Under the pieces are notes generated by a model. The model was not told the origin of the DNA. It was given only the letters and a program-made list of their open reading frames with translations, and ran no database searches. Of a DNA stretch of 55,414 bases, positions 42,810-51,871 are shown in pieces. The translations under genes were made by a program, and so were the position numbers. This stretch comes from TCS55 sp964343505 (lineage in GTDB: Bacteria > Fidelibacterota > Marinisomatia > Marinisomatales > TCS55), in NCBI GenBank assembly GCA_964343505.1, contig CAYFJU010000009.1:1-55414 (forward strand). Direction: 5' to 3'. How positions within the stretch are numbered: the first letter of the stretch is position 1; every line of letters starts with the position of its first letter.

Positions 42810-44417
42810 CTAAGGCTTTCGATAGTTGACGCCCATTCGGTCGAGCCGCTTATACTGCCAATCCATTCTGGATGTGAAACTTTCATAATTTCGATCACTT
42901 TCCTGTGACCATAAAACTTCGGCCATAGCACTCATCCGCGGGATGGCCATATACTCCGCTTTCTCAGGAGTGCTGATATATTCACTCCAGACATTTCCCT
43001 GCCCACCCAGGATAAATTTTTGTTTATCCGGATCAATATTATCAGGGACGGGCTCGAAGCCATAGACCTTCTCCAAAGAAAGGAAGCCACCAATGGCCAG
43101 TGGTTCATTGTTTTTATCTTCTGATTGGTAATAGTCAAAATAGGCATGAGAGGTGGGGGACATGATGACTTCATGGCCGGCATTGGCTGCGGCAATTCCG
43201 CCTTCCATACCACGCCAGGATTGGACGATGGCGCCGGGAGCCAATCCACCTTCCAGGATTTCATCCCATCCAATCAACCGTTTCCCAAGACCATTCAAAA
43301 CACCTTCAATTCGCTTAATAAAATAACTTTGGAGTTCATGTTCATCGTGTAATCCTTCTGCCTGGATTCGTTTTTGATCCAGTTCATGTTCCTTCCAGCG
43401 ATCCTTGGGGCATTCATCACCGCCAATATGGATGTACGGTCCCGGGAATATTTCAGCCACTTCAGTTAATACATTTTTCAGGAATTCAAATGTCTCCTCT
43501 TTCCCAGCACAAAAGACTTCCTTATGAACACCCCAGAGTTTTTCTACTCCATGTGGACCACCGGTACAGGAGAGTTCAGGATATGCCGCAAGTGCCGCTT
43601 TGGCATGGCCCGGCATTTCAATCTCCGGAACAACGGTGATATAGCGTTCCTTCGCGTATTGCACTACTTCGCGCATATCATCTTTGGTATAAAAACCGCC
43701 ATAGCGTTTCCCATCAAACTGACGAGGTTCATCCCGGTAATGGCCAATGAGTGATTCATCGCGATAAGCGCTGATTTCGGCCAATTTTGGATATTGGTCG
43801 ATAGCAACACGCCAGCCTTGATCCTCTGTGAGGTGCCAATGGAAAATATTCATTTTATGCATGGCCAGGTAATCGATATAGCGTTTGACAAAATTAACAT
43901 CAAAGAAATGCCGTGCCACATCCAGGTGCATGCCGCGCCATGCAAACCGGGGTTCATCCTTGATTGATACTTTTTTAATCTCAATGCTATTGCCAGTTTT
44001 TATACCGGAGTCAATTAACTGTTGTAGGGATTGAATTCCATAGAATATGCCGTTTGGAGATCTGCCTTTAATTTTAATCTCTTCGTTATCAATAATCAAC
44101 TCATAGCCCTCATTACGACCCATGGCAGATTCTTCTACGATGTTTAATGAAATATTTTTTATCGATTCTTTTGAAAGAGAAATACTATAATTTGATTTTA
44201 TGTTTTCCGCCAAGCGCTCTTGGAGCTGCTTAAGATCTGGGTGTCCATCATTATGAATAATAGACCATTGGTCATCAAGAACAACAATCCCATTTTCAAG
44301 GGAAACAGAGGATGGAAGTGGAACCAGCCCTAATGCATTAATTTGATCTTTAGATTCACACCCATTGATAAAAAGGATTGATAAAACAATCGTACAGGTG
44401 GTCAAGAGTTTCCGCAT
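42810..44417 (-). CDS. GH20 beta-N-acetylhexosaminidase, lipoprotein
   Basis: A 535-residue enzyme with lipobox LFINGC near residue 20. A GH20b-like N-terminal domain (about 28-150) precedes the catalytic barrel: FAWRGMHLDVARHFFDV, MNIFHWHLTEDQGWRV, EIEMPGHAKAALAAYP, and HIGGDECPKDRW near residue 330 with the Asp-Glu catalytic pair for substrate-assisted hydrolysis; SWRGMEGGIAAANAGH and YFDYYQS follow. It removes terminal beta-GlcNAc or GalNAc from chitooligosaccharides, glycoproteins or murein fragments. It is the last gene of the leftward operon led by lysA, 13 bases after the MBL gene, and has an adjacent terminator. Intact by all motifs. Confidence 0.93.
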   Translation of the reverse strand: MRKLLTTCTIVLSILFINGCESKDQINALGLVPLPSSVSLENGIVVLDDQWSIIHNDGHPDLKQLQERLAENIKSNYSISLSKESIKNISLNIVEESAMGRNEGYELIIDNEEIKIKGRSPNGIFYGIQSLQQLIDSGIKTGNSIEIKKVSIKDEPRFAWRGMHLDVARHFFDVNFVKRYIDYLAMHKMNIFHWHLTEDQGWRVAIDQYPKLAEISAYRDESLIGHYRDEPRQFDGKRYGGFYTKDDMREVVQYAKERYITVVPEIEMPGHAKAALAAYPELSCTGGPHGVEKLWGVHKEVFCAGKEETFEFLKNVLTEVAEIFPGPYIHIGGDECPKDRWKEHELDQKRIQAEGLHDEHELQSYFIKRIEGVLNGLGKRLIGWDEILEGGLAPGAIVQSWRGMEGGIAAANAGHEVIMSPTSHAYFDYYQSEDKNNEPLAIGGFLSLEKVYGFEPVPDNIDPDKQKFILGGQGNVWSEYISTPEKAEYMAIPRMSAMAEVLWSQESDRNYESFTSRMDWQYKRLDRMGVNYRKP

Positions 44418-44430
44418 AATTAATTACTCC

Positions 44431-45342
44431 TTATAATTTGAATATTTGGTTTCTGCTTGCGATGTTAAACCCTGCTTTTTTGATTTTATTTTGTGCGTTT
44501 GATCCTTGGACCAAAGCAGGGTTGGTATGGTTCAAATGAATGAAGTGAATACCGGATTTATTATTTATGTTTTTTAATTCTTCTATGGATTCAACAATGA
44601 AAGGGTGGGGGATTTCAGACATGTCTCGCCCGGGCAATTCGTCGTCTGTATAAAATGATCCGTCAATGAGTGCAAAGTCATTTTCAGAAACAATTTTCAC
44701 AATATCTTCGTCCCATTTTTCCCATTTATTAATATCTGGAATGAAGACCAATGATTTGTTGGGCCCTTCAATTTTATACCCAACCGTTTCAGAAAATTCA
44801 TCCCGATGGGGGACCAGAAATGGTGTAACGGAAATTCGTTTATTGAGTTCAACTGCATTGTCATTTTTCATCTTTTTTATTGAAATATTTTGCAGTTGAA
44901 CGAGTTGGCTCCACGGACCATTGGATTTTAAATATTTCGCCATTTTAGGCATTGCATAAACAGGGATAGAATTGGCACCCATGACTTCCCGACCCAAATG
45001 GATGAGTCCTGCATAATGGCCGATGTGGGCGTGGGTCAGAAAAATACCATTTAGTTTTTCCCGATCATTCCCGGTAAGCATTTCCAATTGCTTGGGGAGG
45101 TCGGGCGTTGCTTCAATCATCCAAGTTTCGTTGGAATTGGGATCTACGATTCCTAAAGAAACAACCTTCAGTCTCTTACCCGGATTATTCCAGCGGTCGA
45201 TACAACACTCTTTTTGACAGCCGGCATGGGGCGCTCCACCATCCTGGGCAATACCCAAAACAACAACATAGGGCTCTTGAACAGGTTGGCGTGAGCATCC
45301 AAGAAAGAAAATCAAAATTATAGAGATGATAAATCGCTTCAT
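44431..45342 (-). CDS. PqqB-like metallo-beta-lactamase-fold lipoprotein
   Basis: 303 residues with lipobox FFLGC16. It opens with the PqqB-like VLGIAQDGGAPHAGCQKECC, an unusual Cys/His cluster. The MBL metal motif reads LTHAHIGHYAGL, so the usual HxHxDH is HxHxGH, removing one metal ligand; later LVPHRDEF, FIPDINKW and FIHLNHTNP supply other His/Asp. PqqB itself acts in PQQ synthesis, but no other pqq gene is here and the protein is lipid-anchored, so another hydrolytic role (peptide, lactone or sugar-linked ester) is more likely. It overlaps the PBP4 gene by 4 bases. The function is unknown, and placement in a murein operon is the best clue. Confidence 0.75.
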   Translation of the reverse strand: MKRFIISIILIFFLGCSRQPVQEPYVVVLGIAQDGGAPHAGCQKECCIDRWNNPGKRLKVVSLGIVDPNSNETWMIEATPDLPKQLEMLTGNDREKLNGIFLTHAHIGHYAGLIHLGREVMGANSIPVYAMPKMAKYLKSNGPWSQLVQLQNISIKKMKNDNAVELNKRISVTPFLVPHRDEFSETVGYKIEGPNKSLVFIPDINKWEKWDEDIVKIVSENDFALIDGSFYTDDELPGRDMSEIPHPFIVESIEELKNINNKSGIHFIHLNHTNPALVQGSNAQNKIKKAGFNIASRNQIFKL

Positions 45343-46760
45343 TTTAAGCTTGTAAGATAAGTGACAATTTGATCTTGAAGCTTGCGAAAAGGCGCCGATG
45401 ACCCGGAAAACCCATTCATCAGGATTGAAAAAACAATTGGCTCTCCGCTTTTGGTAAATACATAACCGGACAGCGAAGTTACACCGGACAATGATCCTGT
45501 TTTTGCAAAAACGCGATTGCCCCCTTTATGATTTGGAAAACGATCTTCAAGCGTTCCATCACCACCATTGGGTAAGGCAAGGAGTAATTTGTCTTTTACT
45601 GATTCCTGATTGTAAGCCCAAGTGAGTAATTGAATAAAGTGATTAGGGCTTGAATAATTATACCGAGAAACACCGGAACCATCTGCTAGACGAAATTGGG
45701 TAGTATCGATTTGAACTTCATTTTGAAGAAAAGTTTTAATTGCAGTTAAACCGTTATCCCAATTGCCCTGTATGTCAGTTTGTTCTCGACCAATCAACTT
45801 TAGCGTTAATTCTGCCGTAAGATTATCGCTCTCAACCATGAGATTCTCGAGTGAATTAATTAACGATTCTGATTGGTGTGTAGCGATCAATTCAGCTTTT
45901 TTCGGTAGAGAACCCTTACCAATATTAGAAATATTCATCCCTCTGGATTGCAGCATTTCTGCGAATACATTTCCGGTAAATAATGTTGGATCATCTACAT
46001 TTCTATAAAAAGTATCGATGGATGTTGTGTCCATTAGATTCCCTAATATTGAGAAATTATTCGTTTGGCTCATCCAATCACGGTCAATTTTAAATGCCAT
46101 AAAATTTGTTGTATCAGCAACGGTTTTTGAATCATTGGTTACTTGAATATAATTGGTATTAGGGGAAAAATTAATTTGAACTGCCTGTCCCAATTCTCCG
46201 GGTGACACATAAAAATCCACACAGTTGTCATTGACACTCAAGGCGCTGATTTGTGCCGCATACCACTCGGACCCTTCGTCCCACATCCAGCCTTCTCCGA
46301 ACCGTTGTGCATCGTGGAATGAATCATCAAGAATTAAAGAATCAAATTTATCACTCGTTTTGGAAACAATTTCTGCAAGAGAATCCAAAGCGGTTAAGCT
46401 TAGGTCTGGATCGCCGCCACCCACCAGGTAAAGTTTGTTGTTATTATGATATACACTGGTGGTGTATGAATAGGCCGTATCCAGTAATGATAGGGCAGAT
46501 ATACAGGTATAAAGTTTATTATTGCTGGCAGGATTGAATAAAGAATTTGCGTTGAGTTCATACAGCGTTTTGTTGGACTTTATTGATACAATCTTAATTC
46601 CCAGGTTGGTGGATAGTCCCGATGATTGAATTATAGTATGGATTTGAGAGCGTGTTGATGGGGATCCTTTTTCCTGATAAAGGGACGGCGCATAAGTACA
46701 AGCCGTAAATGCAACCATTGTAATGAAGCTTATTTTATTACGGAGAGAAGTCTGGCTCAT
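45339..46760 (-). CDS. dacB: PBP4-type D-Ala-D-Ala carboxypeptidase/endopeptidase (S13), lipoprotein
   Basis: A 473-residue S13 peptidase. Lipobox FTAC21; SxxK motif S79-N-N-K82 in NPASNNKLYT; SDNLTAEL supplies the SxN motif; FAKTGSLSGV supplies KTG. The domain insertion typical of PBP4 lies between the first two motifs. It would cut D-Ala-D-Ala ends and DD-crosslinks in murein. Motifs are complete. It lies between the fucosidase-like and MBL genes with 2-base gap and 4-base overlap, so it is expressed with murein-active GH18 and NamZ. The lipobox suggests outer- or inner-membrane anchoring, which suits degradation of imported muropeptides as well as housekeeping. Confidence 0.9.
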   Translation of the reverse strand: MSQTSLRNKISFITMVAFTACTYAPSLYQEKGSPSTRSQIHTIIQSSGLSTNLGIKIVSIKSNKTLYELNANSLFNPASNNKLYTCISALSLLDTAYSYTTSVYHNNNKLYLVGGGDPDLSLTALDSLAEIVSKTSDKFDSLILDDSFHDAQRFGEGWMWDEGSEWYAAQISALSVNDNCVDFYVSPGELGQAVQINFSPNTNYIQVTNDSKTVADTTNFMAFKIDRDWMSQTNNFSILGNLMDTTSIDTFYRNVDDPTLFTGNVFAEMLQSRGMNISNIGKGSLPKKAELIATHQSESLINSLENLMVESDNLTAELTLKLIGREQTDIQGNWDNGLTAIKTFLQNEVQIDTTQFRLADGSGVSRYNYSSPNHFIQLLTWAYNQESVKDKLLLALPNGGDGTLEDRFPNHKGGNRVFAKTGSLSGVTSLSGYVFTKSGEPIVFSILMNGFSGSSAPFRKLQDQIVTYLTSLK

Positions 46761-46762
46761 TT

Positions 46763-48148
46763 TTACTTAATTGGCCCGGTTTCAAGGACAACAACAAATG
46801 GGTCGATATATTTTCTATTTTTCAATTGGATAAAGGATTCATCCTTATCAAACTTCTCAATTTTTAATTCCTGATGGTTGTTATTGAGTATGTAACTTTT
46901 TTGTACACCGATTCCCTTCGGCAGCATTATGCGGAGTTTGTTGTTGAGGGGAACATTGAATACAACCATATAGATTTTATCACCATTTTGCTCCTTGGTG
47001 AAATAACCCCAATCCTGTTTTTCCAGGCCCGCATAGCTACAGTTATAAATCGCTTCTCCATTTGTTTTCATCCATTGACCGATTTCGCGAGCAAGGCGTA
47101 TTTCCTCAAAGCGAATCGTGCCATCCGCCTTAGGGCCAAAATTGAGCAAAAAATTGCCACCTTGTGAAACACTATGTGTTAGCAATTCAATCAATTCGAA
47201 AGAGGATTTCACATGACTGATAGACCAGTCCTTGTGGTAACCCCATTGATTTTCCGGGATTGTCATACAGCTTTCCCAATCAATTTTTGTAATCATTGTA
47301 TCCCTTGGGTCCGGAAGGCGCCGCTCATATCCTGATTCGTAGTCACCCATGAGGTTTCCGTTACTGTCGCGGTGGCGACTGCCGTATTCATCGGCGCGCA
47401 TGCGGCTGTTTACAATCAAACCGGGGCGGAGCTTTTTTAAATGGGCCTCTAACTCGTAGGAGAATTTCCCATTGGCTTTCCAGGATTTATCCCACGTGCC
47501 ATCGAACCAGAGGCCTTTGACTTCCGGATACAATTCCAGTAATTCCACCAGTTGGTTTTTGGTGAAGTTTTTATATCGCTCAAATGCGATACTATCTGCT
47601 TCGGTATTAATGTCATATCTCCAATCGGGGTGATGCCAATCCAAGATCGAATAATAAAAGTATACATCAATCCCTGCTTTAGTATATGCATCCACAAAAG
47701 GACGAAGTAGATCTTTTTTGTAAGGGGTGGACTCAATATCAAAATCAGTGTATTGGCTGGGCCAGAGGCAAAATCCTTCATGGTGTTTTGTCGTGATAGT
47801 GGCATATTTCACACCCAAGTCCGATGCCATTTTGGCCCATCTTTTCGGGTCATATTTCTGTGGATTAAATTCAAATCTTAAGGAATCCCAACTGGCCGTT
47901 TCGATCTTCGCCCATGATTTTAGCCATTCTGCTGCCCCGGGATAAATCTTTCCCTCCCATTCACCGGCCGGGACGGCATATAACCCCCAGTGGATGAACT
48001 GACCAAATCGATTGGAGCGAAATTTAACCATTGCAGCGTCTGTTCTTCTTTCTTGGAGAAGCGGACCATATTTCACCGTGAGATTTTGTCCATTAATATT
48101 AATGGACAGGGTGAAAAAAATTATCAGGGCTAAAAATGATCTAGTCAT
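46763..48148 (-). CDS. GH29 alpha-L-fucosidase-like secreted enzyme
   Basis: 461 residues from the ATG at 48148; an ATG at 48187 adds 13 basic residues (MKHLKKKQKNITY) and remains possible. Signal peptide ends ININGQ. GH29 barrel: RFGQFIHWGLYAVPAGEWEG, ATITTKHHEGFCLWPSQYTD, YFYYSILDWHHPDWR, and LWFDGTW containing the nucleophile Asp. SQGGNFLLNFGPKADGTI is the family C-terminal signature. Overlaps the NamZ-like stop by 8 bases. GH29 removes alpha-L-fucose, which is not part of murein, so it suggests that the locus also attacks fucosylated glycoproteins or algal glycans, or that this member has shifted specificity. Confidence 0.9.
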   Translation of the reverse strand: MTRSFLALIIFFTLSININGQNLTVKYGPLLQERRTDAAMVKFRSNRFGQFIHWGLYAVPAGEWEGKIYPGAAEWLKSWAKIETASWDSLRFEFNPQKYDPKRWAKMASDLGVKYATITTKHHEGFCLWPSQYTDFDIESTPYKKDLLRPFVDAYTKAGIDVYFYYSILDWHHPDWRYDINTEADSIAFERYKNFTKNQLVELLELYPEVKGLWFDGTWDKSWKANGKFSYELEAHLKKLRPGLIVNSRMRADEYGSRHRDSNGNLMGDYESGYERRLPDPRDTMITKIDWESCMTIPENQWGYHKDWSISHVKSSFELIELLTHSVSQGGNFLLNFGPKADGTIRFEEIRLAREIGQWMKTNGEAIYNCSYAGLEKQDWGYFTKEQNGDKIYMVVFNVPLNNKLRIMLPKGIGVQKSYILNNNHQELKIEKFDKDESFIQLKNRKYIDPFVVVLETGPIK

Positions 48149-49409
48149 ATAGGTGATATTTTTTTGCTTCTTTTTTAAATGTTTCAACGTCTATTTTTGA
48201 AAACGTTTCTGTACCGGACTTTAATTTGGACGATAATCCCTGGCGGCCCCACAAGCGGTTAATACCTGATGTTTTAATCTCAAACTGATTTGGATATTGG
48301 TTGGCTAGGGTTGACAGGATCATAGTGCCTGTATCGATACTGTTAAGTTGGTTTCGATCTGTTACAATGACCTCCAAACCATAGCACACCTGGTTTTCAT
48401 ATTTAGGATTATTCGCCATACCTGGGATATCTGTTGGGATATAGGATATAGGTCTAAATACGACGCCAGGCAATGCCAAGTTATTTAGCGCAATAGAAAG
48501 CGATTGCTTATTGATCCAAGGTGCACCGAACCGTTTAAATGGTTTTTGGGTGCCACGGCCTTCATTTACATTAGTGGCTTCTAATAAGCACATACCCGGA
48601 TAAATTGTAGCTGTTTCCAGATTCGGAATGTTGGGGGAAGGTTTTACCCATTCAACATTTGTTTCATCCAGCCATTGATCCCGTTTCCAATTTTCCATTG
48701 GAATAACAGTAATGCTTGGCGATCCCTCGATCCATTTTTCCCCAATGATCATTTGAGCCAATTCACCCACCGTTAATCCGTAGCGAATAGGGATCGGGTA
48801 AAACCCGACGAATGATTTATGCTCTAAATCTAATATGGGACCTTCCACGTGGTGCCCGGTAATGGGGTTTGGTCTATCCAGTACGATCACCTGAATACCA
48901 GCCTCTGCAGCCGCCTCCATGACCAACCCAAGTGTTGAAATATAGGTGTAAAACCGAGCGCCAATATCCTGAATATCATAAATAATAATATCCAGGCCAG
49001 CCAATTGCTCCTGTGTGGGTTGTCGATTCTTTCCGTACAGACTGACAACTTCTGGGAGTGTTTTAATTTGCCCATTATAATTGACTTTTTCGCCGGCTGC
49101 AGCTTCTCCAAAAAGGCCATGTTCCGGAGAAAAGATTATTTTTAATTCTACATTTGTGAGGGTAAGAAACCGTTCATAGTTAGGGGTTCCTTTGCCATCC
49201 ACACCTGAATGGTTGGTTACCAATCCAATAGATTTATGCATTATCAAATCCATGTGTTCATCCAGTAACACATCCAAACCCACTTTTACTTTTGCCAAGT
49301 TTATAGGGGATTCTATTTTCTTTTCTTCGAGTTCAATTTGGTGGATCGACTTTGGTTTTGTCGCGCAGCCAATCATAATCATTATAAGAAAGACAGAAAG
49401 TTTTTTCAT
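48141..49409 (-). CDS. NamZ-like exo-beta-N-acetylmuramidase (DUF1343, GH171), lipoprotein 2
   Basis: 422 residues, lipobox MIGC15. DUF1343 motifs: GLVTNHSGVDG, FSPEHGLFGEAAAGE, DIIIYDIQDIGARFYTYIST, VLDRPNPITG, SPNIPNLETATIYPGMCLLEATNVNEGRGT. Same family as the protein at 21382-22761 but divergent and lacking its long linker, so the two may work at different cell locations or on different murein ends. Its start shares one base with the GH18 stop (TAATG). It would release MurNAc from non-reducing ends exposed by the GH18 enzyme of the same operon. Confidence 0.87.
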   Translation of the reverse strand: MKKLSVFLIMIMIGCATKPKSIHQIELEEKKIESPINLAKVKVGLDVLLDEHMDLIMHKSIGLVTNHSGVDGKGTPNYERFLTLTNVELKIIFSPEHGLFGEAAAGEKVNYNGQIKTLPEVVSLYGKNRQPTQEQLAGLDIIIYDIQDIGARFYTYISTLGLVMEAAAEAGIQVIVLDRPNPITGHHVEGPILDLEHKSFVGFYPIPIRYGLTVGELAQMIIGEKWIEGSPSITVIPMENWKRDQWLDETNVEWVKPSPNIPNLETATIYPGMCLLEATNVNEGRGTQKPFKRFGAPWINKQSLSIALNNLALPGVVFRPISYIPTDIPGMANNPKYENQVCYGLEVIVTDRNQLNSIDTGTMILSTLANQYPNQFEIKTSGINRLWGRQGLSSKLKSGTETFSKIDVETFKKEAKKYHLYD

Positions 49410-51871
49410 TATTTCAATAAAGTGAATTTTTTAGTAACAATCTGATTTCCCTGAGTCAAGTTGGCTAAATACATGCCGGAAGGTGCTTCTAATCCGCTGG
49501 GAAGTAAACCATTCCAATGAAATTTTTGTGTTTTTGCCGCCAGGGGTTGTACGGATATTTTAACAATTTCCCGCCCTGTAATATCAGTTATGGTTAAGTA
49601 GGCAGTGGGAGAAAAGTCGAATACCTGAAATTCAATCGTAATGGAGCGATTGGATGGGTTTGGGTAGAGGGCGGAAATATTTAATTTTTTCGGGATTGTT
49701 ACAATTTCATCACCGGTTGAGGCAATGGCCCCGTCCAGATAATTAAGAATTCGGCCCATAACTTCATTTCTTTTTTCTTCCGGATATATGGTTTCGAAAC
49801 CAACACTTAAATATACAATTCCACCCGGGTAAGGACTGGCGCCAAAACTGCCTAAATAGGCAATCCCGCCGCCACCCTTGGTATTGTAATCCACGCCGTC
49901 AAATTTGAGAATTGTTTCAGCATTCCCCACAGCTTTGATCCCGTCGGGCCAGTCTACATCGTAGGTGCCGTGGGAACCGTTATCAAACGAAAGAGACACA
50001 TCTGCTAAAAGTGTCCCTGCAACTCCGGTAGCGCTGTAAGTACCTTGTTTGCCCCCAGCCGCATCAGCCAGATATTCTGCCTTTAAAAATTTTTCATAAA
50101 AAAGCTGATCATTCAAATCGCCTTTTTCAGAAAGATCATAACCAACCTCAGAACCGGACACGAATAAACGGCCACCGCCTTTTAAAAACGTTTGAATCAG
50201 CGCTTGTTCCTTCGCCGAGAAAGCGGATGTAGCTGTGCCTTCTTCACCTAAGATCCAATCCACAATAGCATAATCGCTGAGATTGATCCGGTTGTTGATT
50301 ACTGCTTCATTATTCGCGGAGTCAAAGAGATAATTGCCTTGATGAATTGCAGCACCGTGCTGGCGGATAAAATCAAATGTATTTTTTGTCCCTGTCACAC
50401 GATCAAATCCATTGACGATGAGCACTTTTGTCGAATTGGCTGACGTGACCACACCTAATACTTCTGTATAATCGCTATTGCCATACTCATTCGTCGCTTT
50501 GACTTTCAAGTAATAAGGCTCATCCACCGTCAAGTTTTGTATAAGAATTGGACGAGATGTGAATGTTCCTAAATCCTCTGTTTGATTTGAATTGAGAAAA
50601 ACCCGTGTCACCTGGAAAGATGCTGCCGTTTCTGCACCGGTAAAATCGATAGCTGCGACACCGCTGCCCATATTGGTAATGGATATATTGATTGGTGTTG
50701 GGGGAGCCGTTTTTGCACCCATCTTTTCTTTTAATAAATTCCATAATTGATCATAGCCGCTGTCATAACCGAGGGCCCACATACCGATACCACCGAGGTT
50801 TTTGGAAAGGGCAAAATCATATTTTTTAGATAGGGAAAGACTGTCATCATACCAAGCCTGGAACCAGCCGTTATTCTGATATTTATACCATGGTGTTTCC
50901 GAGGCGCTGTCCCACTGTTTGCCGTAGGATAGTGCTTTTGATTCAGCGGTAGAAAATAGGACTGCCGTACCTGAACCGGTCGTATTGGCGCCCTTGTCAC
51001 CAGAACTGGCCGGCCACTGGTAACCGTAATAGGGACATCCCAATATGATTTTATCAGCGTTGTTACCTGTCACTGAAAGATAGGTATTAACGGTGTTGGT
51101 GATATTATAAGAACCGCCCTTGAGTGGTGCCACAGGCCCCGTGGTTGAACTGCCTTTCCAATGGTAGTCATATCCCATGATAAACAAGCCGTCACTTTCG
51201 GTGGCCAAGGCATTGAAATCCCAGGCGCTGCTCCAGTCCACAGCGGGGGTTGCCAAGGTCACCTGGGCATGAGAGATGGAATCCCTGAGGGTACTGCGCA
51301 AATTTTTAACGAAGGTTACCAGGTTCGCTTTCTGGGAGGCAGGGAATGCTTCGAAATCCACATTGACACCGTCAGCGCCGGCGCGCTTGACTTCATAAAC
51401 TAAGTTCTTGATTAAATTTTGCCGATTTGTCGAGCTGCTTAGTAATGTTTCCAAAGCAGTTTTATTGAAAAGTGTTACCGTCAACACTACCTGGACACCG
51501 TTTGCATGAGCTTTATTGATCAGGTCAGTGGCTGGCCATCCATGAAGATTGGTGAGTTGCCCGGAGCCATTCGCTTCCGCCGAGAAATAGGCGATCGTAG
51601 AAAGGAGATCATAATTGTAATTCTGCCATTTGGTCCCCTGCCAATAAGGGTGGTAGCCGAATACAGTTTTGGAAGGACCCGTATCCCGGGGCTGAATTGG
51701 GTTAGCGGGATCGGTAAATGGTTTATATGCCGGCTCTAAATAATTGGCTTTATTATAATCCAACTCTATTTGATGAATACTCCTGAAATCCTGTTGGGCC
51801 AGACCCAGCGACAGAAATAAAAAAGGGAGGACTAAAAATCTATACGTGGCAATTGGCAAAAATATCTTCAA
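49409..51871 (-). CDS. T9SS-exported GH18 glycosidase, FN3 and GATase-like domains
   Basis: An 820-residue exported protein. Signal peptide 1-25 (LFLSLGLAQ). GH18 domain about 65-385, with FGYHPYWQG at the start and the catalytic DGVNVDFE at 167-174 (E174 acid), then MGYDYHW. FN3 at about 395-485; a Rossmann GATase-like domain at about 490-640 (LIVNGFDRV, FLKGGGRLFVSGSEVGYDL), seen in other FCB amidase and glycosidase proteins; a T9SS domain at the end (YPNPSNRSITIEFQV, ending KKFTLLK). The opening and length of the barrel resemble YaaH-like GH18 enzymes that cut murein as well as chitinases, so substrate is chitin or murein. Its start overlaps lysA by 32 bases; no later start preserves the signal. 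Confidence 0.9.
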   Translation of the reverse strand: MKIFLPIATYRFLVLPFLFLSLGLAQQDFRSIHQIELDYNKANYLEPAYKPFTDPANPIQPRDTGPSKTVFGYHPYWQGTKWQNYNYDLLSTIAYFSAEANGSGQLTNLHGWPATDLINKAHANGVQVVLTVTLFNKTALETLLSSSTNRQNLIKNLVYEVKRAGADGVNVDFEAFPASQKANLVTFVKNLRSTLRDSISHAQVTLATPAVDWSSAWDFNALATESDGLFIMGYDYHWKGSSTTGPVAPLKGGSYNITNTVNTYLSVTGNNADKIILGCPYYGYQWPASSGDKGANTTGSGTAVLFSTAESKALSYGKQWDSASETPWYKYQNNGWFQAWYDDSLSLSKKYDFALSKNLGGIGMWALGYDSGYDQLWNLLKEKMGAKTAPPTPINISITNMGSGVAAIDFTGAETAASFQVTRVFLNSNQTEDLGTFTSRPILIQNLTVDEPYYLKVKATNEYGNSDYTEVLGVVTSANSTKVLIVNGFDRVTGTKNTFDFIRQHGAAIHQGNYLFDSANNEAVINNRINLSDYAIVDWILGEEGTATSAFSAKEQALIQTFLKGGGRLFVSGSEVGYDLSEKGDLNDQLFYEKFLKAEYLADAAGGKQGTYSATGVAGTLLADVSLSFDNGSHGTYDVDWPDGIKAVGNAETILKFDGVDYNTKGGGGIAYLGSFGASPYPGGIVYLSVGFETIYPEEKRNEVMGRILNYLDGAIASTGDEIVTIPKKLNISALYPNPSNRSITIEFQVFDFSPTAYLTITDITGREIVKISVQPLAAKTQKFHWNGLLPSGLEAPSGMYLANLTQGNQIVTKKFTLLK

